64,000 nt of DNA from Closterium sp. NIES-65 (Eukaryota > Streptophyta > Zygnematophyceae > Desmidiales > Closteriaceae). Within the stretch, counting starts at the first letter, position 1. Every line of letters starts with the position of its first letter. Below are positions 43,460 through 53,000 of this stretch, in pieces. The DNA lies in assembly GCA_948144175.1 (NCBI GenBank), contig CANXME010002654.1, positions 1,860,001-1,924,000 on the forward strand, read 5' to 3'. Both the position numbers and the translations under genes were made by a program. The notes under the pieces were generated by a model that was not told the origin of the DNA, did no database searches, and saw only the letters and a list, made by a program, of their open reading frames with translations.

Positions 43460-46400
43460 GTCAGACCAGACCCCAGCTTGCTACACGCGAAAGCAATGTC
43501 GGGCCGAGTTGTTGTGGCAGCAAACTGCAGCGAACCGACCTTCTGACGGTACTCCTCCTCTTTGCGCAACTGGAAGTCCTCATCGTCGAAAGTCAGCTCC
43601 GCGTAAGCGTCAACGGAAGCAGGCGTCTTCGGACGCCGACCGGTCTGCTCCTCATCGATGAAGCGCCTACGCATCTTGTCAACGTAGGACTGCTGGTGTA
43701 GCCACAGCTTCAACGCCGGACGGTCGCGCACGATTTCGAACCCCAAATACTTCTCGACCGGGGTGATCTCGCGCAGCTCAAAAGCGGCCTCCAGCAGCTC
43801 CTTCAGCATCGCGGTGCTGCTGCTGGCGGCGAGCAAGTCGTCGACGTAGACAATCACCCAGCACGCCACTCCGTCGTCGCCAACTCTGAAATAGAGAGCC
43901 TCGTCCACCTGGCTCTTGCTCCAACCGGCGCCAGTCAGCACAGCGTCGAGCGCCGAGTACCACAGCAGAGGACTCTGCTTCAGCCCGTACAAACTCTTCA
44001 GCAGCTTGCATACGCGGCCGGTACCATCGTTGTAGTAAGCCGGCTGATCCATGTAGAGCACGAGATCGAGCTTGCTCTGCAGAAAGCATTCTTCATGTCC
44101 AGCTGCATAAGGTGCAGATCGAGAACGACGACGATGCTGAGAAAAATCCGCAGCGTGACGTAGCTCCCGACTGGTGCGTACGTCTCGTCGTAATCAGCTC
44201 CGTAGATCTGCGTGAAACCTTTCACCACCAGGCGCGCCTTTTTGCGGGCAACCGTGTCGTTGACATGGTCCTTCGTCGTCAAAACCCAGCGGTTCTTCAT
44301 GACATTGACGCCGCGCGGGCGCTCCACTAGCTCCCAAGTGCCGTTTGTGATAAGACTTCGAATCTCCTCGTCCAGTGCCGCTTTCACCGCCTTGCCCTTC
44401 CAGCTCGCTAACACTTACTTCACTATCATGTTAGCGATGTCCCATCGATGCTCCGGGTCAGCGTGCATATCGGGATCGAGCTCGGGCACGTTGACGTCGA
44501 ACTGCGCATCGTCGAGCAGAGTGCTGTAGGAGGACGGCGGGAGGCACGCATGGTAGCTCAGCCTCTCGGGAGGCTTGCCAAAGTTGGAGCGGGTGGAACA
44601 TCGAACTGCAGGATTGTCGGCAGAGACTTCCACCATGTGCCATCGTCGGACTTCTCCCCTGTCCACAACTCCTCTGAAACGCGCTCCCTGTTCGACGGCT
44701 CCTCTGTCAACGGCTCCTCTAAAACGCGCTCCCCGTTCGACGGCTCCCCTGTCGACGGCTCCTCTGAAGCGAGCTCCTCGTTCGACGGCTCCCCTGTTGA
44801 CGGCTTCTCTGAAATGCGCTTCTCGTTCGACGGCTCCCCTGTCGGCGGAGACTCCTTTCCAACGCCGACTTGCTTGCCGATCAGATTACGTCGACCGCTA
44901 GCGATGCCGATGGGCGGAGCCAAAGGCAACGCACCAATGCTCCCCTCATCGCGGGCGGCCGACGTCGATGCCGACTTAGGCAGATCGGCAACAAGCGAAG
45001 GGGGGGAGGCGGGAAGAGGAGGAGGAGGTTTCGACGAGGGCGGAATGGAGGGAGAGGGATCTTCAGAAGGACCATCGTCCTCGGATTCGAGCAACTGAAT
45101 TGCCGCCGGCGGCGGACCCGTCGGCGGAGAAACCTTCGTCCGCTCTGACGCGGGCCCGTGCGCCACCTTCCGCTCCTCTAGAGACATCGCCTCATAGAAG
45201 ATTGCCTCCACTGTGGTGACCATGCGGTTGGCGGTGAGGTCTAGCACCTCCCATCCCTTGCTGTCCGGCGAAACTCCAAGGTGAATTCCGCAGCGTGCCT
45301 TCGGTGCCAACTTTCCGCCGCGCTGCTGCTCCGGGATCATGAACTGCACCATGCAGCCTCACACGCGTGTCAGCGTGAGATCCGACTTCTTCTCGAACAG
45401 CAGCTCGTACGGCGTCGTCCTCGGAGGAAGTGAAGCCCGTTCGAGGCAGTTGCGCACCCAGACGGCGTGGCGAAGGGCGAGGTGCCACCAGTGATGCTTC
45501 ACCCCCATGTGAAGCAACATCGTCCGCACAGCTTCGACGACCGTGCGCATCTCCCGCTCCGCCATGCCCTTCTGCTGCGGAGTGTAGGGGCAGGTGAGAT
45601 TGTGGAGGATACCCTTGTCCTCGACGAGATCGGTGAAGGCCCGGCCGAGGAATTCCCCTTCGCGGTCAGAGCGCAGCCTTTTTACCGACTTCGAAGTCTG
45701 GCGCTCCACTTCCTTCAGCCACTTCTCGAAAACGACCAGCACATCTTTCTTCTTTGCGATCGGGCGGACCCACACAAAGCGGGTCTTGCGGTCCTTGAGG
45801 AGGAGGAAGTAGAGGCTCCCATCCATGGCGGCCACGCGGAAGGGGCCGCAGAGGTCAATGTGCACGACGTCAAGGGCGTTTTCAGCATTCGATCCCTTCT
45901 CTGGAAAAGTATGTCGCGCTAGCTTCCCTCCGACACAGGAGGCACACGGGAAGTCGGCTCCGGTCGACTTCTTGATGTCCAGACCGATGGCAACACCATG
46001 CCTTGCCGAACTCTGAATCGTATTAATGCCGACGTGCGCGAGCCTCGGGTGCCACGTGTCCATCATCGACTTCGTCACAGATGCGATCGTCCGCAGAGCA
46101 ATTGCCTCTGTCGAAGATGTCCTCGAGTTCGAGGAGCAGGGGCGGAGGTCGGTGCAGAGGACCCTGCCAGTGTAGCGTGCTCGACCGAGCACATCACCTG
46201 CAGCGGAAACGAGCAGCATCTCGTCACCCTCGATCTGCAGCTTCACGCCGTTTTCCTTTAGCTGACCAGCAGATAGTAGATTTGCGTGCACGCCCGGAAC
46301 ATACAACATGTCAGGGATGAGAATCGGCTTTCCGATCTCCCCTTTCAGAGCAACTGTGCCACGGCCTTCCACGTTCTGAAGCGCCTCGTTGAATCCGCGA

Positions 46401-47132
46401 ACGTGACGGATTTCTCCTCCTGGCTTCATTTCGACAAAGGCCTCTCGCGTTCCCATCAGATGATGAGAGCAGCCGATGTTGAGGAGCACCACGCTCGGAT
46501 TCTCCTTCACGGCTGCAGCGACCGCCTGGAAGTCTTCTCCAGCCTCCGGCACCAGTGAAATAGTTGGCTCAACCACTCCAACCATCGAACAAGAGGCTTC
46601 CTTGCCGCTCGAGGTGTCTTCCTCTGATTTCGATGGCGTTTTCGACGACGCTGGCTTCTCCTTGCGCGGCTGGTGGTCTCGACGATGACGCTCGCTGTCA
46701 GACTTCCCGCGGCTTCTTCTTTGATCGTCGTCGGACTCGTCGCGATCAGGGCAGTCATACGAGAGATGGTCAGGGTCTCTGCAGATGTAGTAGCGACGTC
46801 CTCCTCAACGCGAACCACTACTACCGCGATCATTGCCCTTCACCGACTTCCCGCGGTCGGCGTCCTCCGTTGACTTCGTGTTCGAAGACTTTCCGCCACT
46901 GCCTCCTCCTCCACCCAACTTCCCACGCTGTCCCGTCTGACGACCCTGCTTTGTTGGAGCAACGTAGTTGGCCTGCGGAAGGAGCTCTGAAGACCGCTCA
47001 GACTCCTGCATGAACTCATCCTGGATGATGTGACTCGAAAGCGAATCCTCGTTCCGAGTCTCGCGCGCGCCGGGCATGATCAGCATCCGTCGCATCAGAT
47101 TGTAGCTCGAAGGGAGGCCATTGATGACATGC

Positions 47133-47271
47133 TGTCAGAGGTCCACTGGTGATCCCCGATTGATCCTAGGGAAGGGTTACAGGCATGTTGGCCTGGGGGG
47201 TTATGGGCGCACTTACCCGCTACACAAACAAGCCCTTTTATCCCAATGGTCTAGTGGTTGGGATTCTGACA
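47133..47271 (+). mobile_element. Solo LTR of miniature family A
   Basis: 139 bp, TGTCAGAGGT to ATTCTGACA, with exact CATGC duplications at 47128-47132 and 47272-47276. It carries the CTTTTA run and A box TGGTCTAGTGG (47247-47257). It lies in the Copia-8 gag. The solo form with duplication shows that the repeat behaves as a genuine LTR. Confidence 0.92.
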
Positions 47272-48295
47272 CATGCGTGACATATGACGCCACCGAGTAC
47301 TCGAAGCCAGCAATCTGCATGTCGGCCAAAATTCGTCGCGCTCGATTGCAGTACTCGGTCGCCGATTCCTGCTCGCCCATACGAATGGTGGCCAATTTCT
47401 TCTCCAGTTGGCTGATGTAGAGGTCGTCGGTCGCTTTGTAGGTGCGCATGATGTACTGCCACGCTTGGTAGCCGGCGTCCACACGAAGTCGGCACGGCTT
47501 TAATGCGACTTGCACCAGTGGCGAACAGCACCGCGAAAGGACCATAAAAGTCAGAAGGTGAGCAGCGCGAAATTCCGCCAACAATTCAGAGTCGTCTTCG
47601 TCCGGCATCTCCACCTTGCCGTCAACGAACTTCTTCAATCCAGCGATCTCTAGCTAGGGTTTGATTGACTCAATCCATGTGATCAAGTCATGTCGTCCTT
47701 CGAGCGGCTTCGCCACAAAGATCTTGTCCGGCGAAAATTTGAAGTAGCCGTACGCCGAAGCGATGCTTCCGTCTCGACCAGCCGACGCATGAGTCGCCGA
47801 AGTCGGCCTGGCTCCACTCCGCTGAGGAGATTAACGTCGACCATCGATGTTGCCGTTCGAGCTGCTTGCAGCCGCCGTCGACCGCAGCACTTGCGCTTGC
47901 ACTCCGCCAACGTCGACGTCAGCGACCCAAATCACTCCACGAACCCTCGTGCTTCCTTCGCCGACAACATTGCCGCCGTCACCTTCGTTGTGCACGGGTC
48001 AGGGAGAGGCGGACGCGCCGTCCGCTTCAGCACGGGGAGGGGGATGCTCACGCGCCCACTGCGCACGAGTTCCGAGGACCAAAATCTCCAAGTCCGCCTC
48101 GCCGTACCCGCCAGCCTCGTGGCGTGTCCGAACAGCATCCAACCGCGCCTGCGGAGTATCCTCTACTCCTGCATCGACTCCTTGGTCGTCCATGGCGGTC
48201 TAGGTGGTTGCCGGCCTACAAGGACTTAGGTATATAGCGAAATGTTGTCAAATCTGAAGGTTCTAACGCGGGGTCGTTCCACGCTCACCGCACCA

Positions 48296-48650
48296 TGTCC
48301 AGTTTGCTAACCAACTGGGCTAAAAGGGCATGTTTCCATAGTGGGTCAGCGCACCCATACCCACCCAGGACGACGCCTGTAGCCCTTAGGGAGACCACTT
48401 TGGGCCATTCTAGTGTCCACTTCCAACACTCCCCTCACTGGGAGGGCCCACCACTAGGGCACAGGAAGTCGCTAACAGCAGGAATCGAACCCCAGTCCTC
48501 CACGCTCACCGCACCATGTCCAGTTCACTAACCAACTGGGCTTAAAAGAGCATGTTTGTATAGCGGGTGAGCGCGCCCACGCCTCCCAAGCACCAAGGTC
48601 GTAGCCCTTCCGGCGCCAGACCAGAGGCCAATCCCAGTGTCCTTTCCACA
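48296..48650 (-). mobile_element. Miniature LTR element, family B, with tRNA-like Pol III promoter
   Basis: On the minus strand, LTRs 48517-48650 (134 bp) and 48296-48428 (133 bp) run TGTGGAAAGG or TGTTGGAAGT to AACTGGACA. The 88-bp interior has a primer site TGGTGCGGTGAGCGTGG (not initiator Met), a B box GGTTCGATTCC (48481-48491) and a GTGAGGGGAG polypurine tract. Each LTR end carries an A box (TAGCCCAGTTGG at 48311-48322; near-identical at 48532-48543) preceded by CTTTTA. A second primer site follows the left LTR (48279-48295), then the leader of Copia-8. The LTRs are more diverged from each other than in family A, so it is older. Confidence 0.8.
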
Positions 48651-49239
48651 GAGGGAACGACCCAGTGAAGCCAGCTGGGCGGCGCAGCCAGATCTCCTCA
48701 TGCAGGCTGCCCTGTAAGAAAGCAGTGCTGAAGTCAAGAGAGTGAAGCTCGTAGTCACGCTGAGCGGCAACGTGCAGCAGCACCCGAAGAGTGGTCATCT
48801 TCGGGGTGGGGGAGAAGGTCTGGAAGAAGTCTACTCCCTCTCGCTGACTGAAACCTCGAGCAACGTAACGAGCCTTGAAGACAGGCGGAGAACCTGGCGG
48901 CCGCTTCACCCTGAAAATCCACATGCCACTGACGATGTTCGCCCCAGGAGGGGGAACCTCGTCAACGTAAGTGCCTGTGGACTTCCAGGATGCCATCTCT
49001 GCGTCCATGTGTCAGAACTATATAGCTTATACTACTGTGTAGGCTATAGTGGGGTATCCCATAGGGGGTACAACACAATTAGGGTTTCCTATTTGTACTC
49101 ACTTCCTTCATAGTCATTTCATTCTCGTTCTTTGTTTTCACATGGAATCAGAGCAGGTTCCCTCCTAGGGACTGCTTCTAGGGCCCACCGAACCGCGCCC
49201 CGAGGCGCGTTTTTTTTTTTAGCGACCCGTCGTGTCGCC

Positions 49240-49930
49240 CCTAGCGGCCCGTTGCGCCGCCCTTTCCCTAGCGGCCCCGCCGCCCTTCGATCGCGGCCCC
49301 ACCGCCCTCTGCTACGCGGCCCCGCCGCCCTCTGCTACGCGGCCCCGCCGCCCTCTGCTACGCGGCCCCGCCGCCCTCTGCTACGCGGCCCCGCCGCCCT
49401 CAGCTACGCGGCCCCGCCGCCCTCTGCTACGCGGCCCTGCCGCCCTCTGCTACGCGGCCCCGCCGCCTTCTGCTACGCGGCCCCGCCGCCCTCTGCTACG
49501 CGGCCCCGCCGCCCTACGATCGCGGCCCCGCCGCCCTCTGCTACGCGGCCCCGCCGCCCTCTGCTACGCGGCCCTGCCGCCCTCTGCTACGCGGCCCCGC
49601 CGCCCTCTTCGGTCGCGGCCCCGCCGCCCCCTGCTACGCGGCCCCGCCACCCTCTACTACGCGGCACCGCCGCCCTCTGCTCCGCGGCCCCGCCGAGCCG
49701 CCCAGCAGCAGCCGAGCCGCCGCCGAGCCGCCGCCGCCTGAGCCGCCGCCCGGGCCGCCGCCGAGCCGCCGCCGCCTGAGCCGCCGAGCCGCCGCCGAGC
49801 CGCCGCCGCCTGAGCCGCCGCCCGGGCCGCCGCCGAGCCGCCGCCGCCTGAGCCGCCGAGCCGCCGCCGCCTGAGCCGCCGCCGAGCCGCCGCCCGAGCC
49901 GCCCGAGCCGCCCGAGCCGCCCGAGCCGCC
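49240..49930 (+). repeat. GC-rich tandem-repeat leader of Copia-7
   Basis: Starts with about 17 copies of a 23-bp unit (TACGCGGCCCCGCCGCCCTC plus TGC, period checked at 49331/49354), then passes into GAGCCGCCGCC-type units. It lies wholly between primer site and gag. The Ala/Pro/Arg-rich frames here are by-products. Confidence 0.9.
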
Positions 49931-50019
49931 TGAGGAGCCGTGCTGCTGTTCCTGAGCTGTGTTCCTCTACTGCTGATCTACCCGACGCTCCCAGCCCGGT
50001 GAGACTTTCAGCTGCTGCC

Positions 50020-53000
50020 ATGGCCACCCCCAATGTTCTTACTTTTGACGCTGAGGGGAGGGCCATTTACTTTGCCGTCTGGATTGAAGACCTGCAGCTG
50101 TACTTACTGTGTGATGCGATAGATGAGGTCTCTCTTTTTGACTTTGTCTCTGGCGCTGTCCCTGCCCCACCTGCTGATGCTGACTCTGCCGTTCGCTCCA
50201 AGTGGGCGACCCGCGATGCTGCTGCACGTCTTGCTGTGCGTCGCCACCTCCCTTCCTCTGAGCGTGCCCACTTTAGTCAGTGCAAGACCGCTCAGGCCTT
50301 GTACGACGCTGTAGTTGCACGCTACTCCTCCCCTTCCTCCGCTACCCTTAGCCGCCTCATGCTACCGTTTCTCTTCCCTGACCTCGCTTCCTTTCCCACT
50401 GTCGCTGACCTCGTTACCCACCTCCGTGCTAGTGACACCCGCTACCGCGCTGCCCTTCCTGCTGAGTTCCGCGCTGCGAACCCTCCTCCCATGTACATCA
50501 CCCTCTACTTTCTCGTCACCCGTCTCCCTGAGTCCCTTCGTGTCGTTCGGGACCAGTTTCTCTCTGTCTGTCCCACCACTCTCACTGTCGACCTCCTTGA
50601 GGAGTCCCTGCTAGCGGCTGAGAAGAGTATTGTCGCTGTAGGGGCCTCTCGGGGTGACCCTCGCACCCCCATCTTTGAGGGGTGTGGTCCTTCGCCCCTA
50701 CTGCCCTCTGTCGCCTCTGCCGCTGCGGCCGACCTCACTGGTTTTGAGTCGGTCGGCGCGGCGTCTGCCCCCAGCGGCAGACGCCGCTCTGGCAAGGGCA
50801 AGGGGGGCAAGGGAGCGGGTGGAGCTCGAGGGGGCGGTGGAGGAGGCGGTGGGGGTGGCGGGGGGAGTGGGGGTGGCGGTGGGGGTGGTGGCGGGAGTGG
50901 AGGTACTGGTGGCGGCGGTGGAGGCGGAGGTGGCGGCGGAGGTGGTAGCGGGGGAGGCGGTGGGAGCGGTGGGAGCGACAGTCCTGGTGGGGGAGGTGGA
51001 GGTGGAGACGGGGGTGGCGGTGGAGGCGGGGGTGGCGGTGGAGGCGGGGGTCGGAGTGGCTCGTCCCAGCGGAGCAGCTCTGGGGGTGGTCAGCGCCAGC
51101 AGCAGCAGCAGCAGCAGCCGCAGCAGCAGCCACAGCAACAGCAGCGCTCTCGCACCGTCCCCGCCCCTCAGCAGCTCCGTGAGTGGTACTCGCAGCGTCA
51201 GCGTGGTGGTGCGCTTGGTCCTTGCCCCTACGTTCTTCGCACCGGTGACCGTGCAGGGGAGCGGTGTGGAGGCGCCCACACAGCCCGCCGCTGCTTTGGC
51301 CGCCTGACTGACGCCTGGCGTCAGCAGTTTCCGGAGGCAGCTGAGATCCCCCGCTGGGGAGAGCTGTCTAGGGCTGGTGTAGCTATTTATGATCTTGATT
51401 TTGATGCTATTCTCTCTGCTATGTATGCTGCGATTGGTAGTGATGAGGATGACTGTTACCGGTGTTTCCCGCCCGACCCGGGCATTGGTACTGCCGCGTC
51501 AGGTGCTAGTGAGGCTGCTGCCCTAGGTGCCAGTGCGTCTGTGCTCTCAGGTGCTGGTGAGTCTGCCCTCTCAGGTACTGTGTCGGCTTCAGCCTCTCAC
51601 ACCTTCACCCTTGACTCTGGAGCGTCTCGCTCCTTCTTTAGGGACCGCACCACTCTCACGCCGCTGAGTCGGCCGGTTGCGGTGTCCCTGGCTGACCCCT
51701 CTGGGGGGCCTGTCCTGTCTCGCTTCTCCACTGTCCTCCCGTGTCCGGCGGCCCCCTCTGGCACCCTGTCTGGTCTCTACCTCCCCTCGTTCTCGACGAA
51801 CTTGGTGAGTGGTGCTGACCTCCAGGATGCGGGTGTCCACCAGTTCACCCCTGCTCGTCAGCGGGTGACCCACTGCACGGAGGCGGATACAGGTCGCCAC
51901 CTGGCTACGTTTACACGTCGGCCAGGGTCGAGCCTGTACACACTGACCACTGCTTCTCCTCCAGGTGCTGAGTCTGGTAGGGTCCCTTCGTCTGGTCAGG
52001 TGTTTGCTGCAGCGTCCAGGTCTGGTCCTGAGTCTGCCCCCTGCTCGTGTCGTCGTCTGTCTCACGAGACCCTCCTCTGGCACCACCGCCTTGGCCACCC
52101 CTCTCTGCTTCGGCTCAGAGGCATGGCCTCGCGAGTCCTTGTGTCTGGTCTTCCCCGGTCTCTCCCTCCCCTTCCTCCGGGCCCTGGCCCTACCTGTGTC
52201 CCCTGTGTCGAGGGGCGCCAGCGTGCTGCCCCTCACTCCTCCCAGTTTCCTCCGACAGAGGCCCCGTTGCAGACGCTTCACATGGACGTGTGGGGCCCAG
52301 CCCGCGTCCGTGGACAGGGTCAGGAGCGCTACTTCCTGCTGGTGGTTGACGACTACTCGCGTTACACCACGGTCTTCCCCTTGCGCAGCAAGGGTGAGGT
52401 CACTGCGGTGTTGATCGACTGGATCCGCGCAGCTCGTCTCCAGCTTCGGAGGAGCTTTGGCTCTGACTTCCCTGTTTTGCGTCTGCACTCGGACAGAGGC
52501 GGAGAGTTCTCCTCTGGCCTCCTGAGTGCCTACTGTCGTGCACGAGGCATCCGTCAGACCTTCACGCTTCCGGACTCACCACAGCAGAATGGGATTGCTG
52601 AGCGCCGCATTGGCATGGTCATGGACGTCGCTCGTACGTCCATGATGCATGCGGCTGCTCCCCATTTTCTGTGGCCGTTTGCGGTCAGGTATGCTGCGCA
52701 CCAGATCAACCTCCACCCCAGGGTCTCTCGCCCGGAGACCTCCCCAGCCCTGCTGTGGACGGGGAAGGTTGGCGATGCGTCGGCGTTCCGGGTCTGGGGA
52801 TCTCGGGCGTTTGTTCGCGACCTGTCTGCGGACAAGCTGTCCCCTCGTGCTTCTCCCTGCGTCTTCCTGGGGTTCCCCCCCGACGCCCCTGGGTGGCAGT
52901 TTTACCACCCCACCTCTCGGCGTGTTCTGTCCTCCCAGGACGTCACGTTCGACGAGTCGGTACCCTACTACCGCCTCTTCCCCTACCGCACTCCGTCCCT

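Larger units (their letters stand above)
41556..48650 (-). mobile_element. Copia-8: Ty1/copia of the Copia-4 lineage with mismatched ends
   Basis: The block sits in the Copia-6 reverse transcriptase region with exact GAGGG duplications (41551-41555 and 48651-48655) and TG...CA outer ends. Read on minus, the coding region runs from an ATG at 48193 (MDDQGVDAGVEDT) to about 42540: Gag (KFSPDKIFVA), zinc knuckle, protease, integrase (45359-46585; HIDLCGPFRVAAMDGS), reverse transcriptase (43460-44414; VDDLLAAS) and RNase H (42687-43112; YADADDAGDKQNH). It is broken in several places. The left end (41556-42453, about 898 bp) ends TCTCCGCA like the solo LTR at 23728-24592 and is probably its 3' LTR. 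The right end is an unrelated miniature LTR (48296-48650). Confidence 0.75.

Noticed and set aside
50654-51307. Frames antisense to or overlapping the Copia-7 Gly-rich region, and similar Pro-rich frames at 1936-2622 and 23079-23573
   Set aside because: They are shadows of GGN repeats in gag, with no independent domain or start signal.
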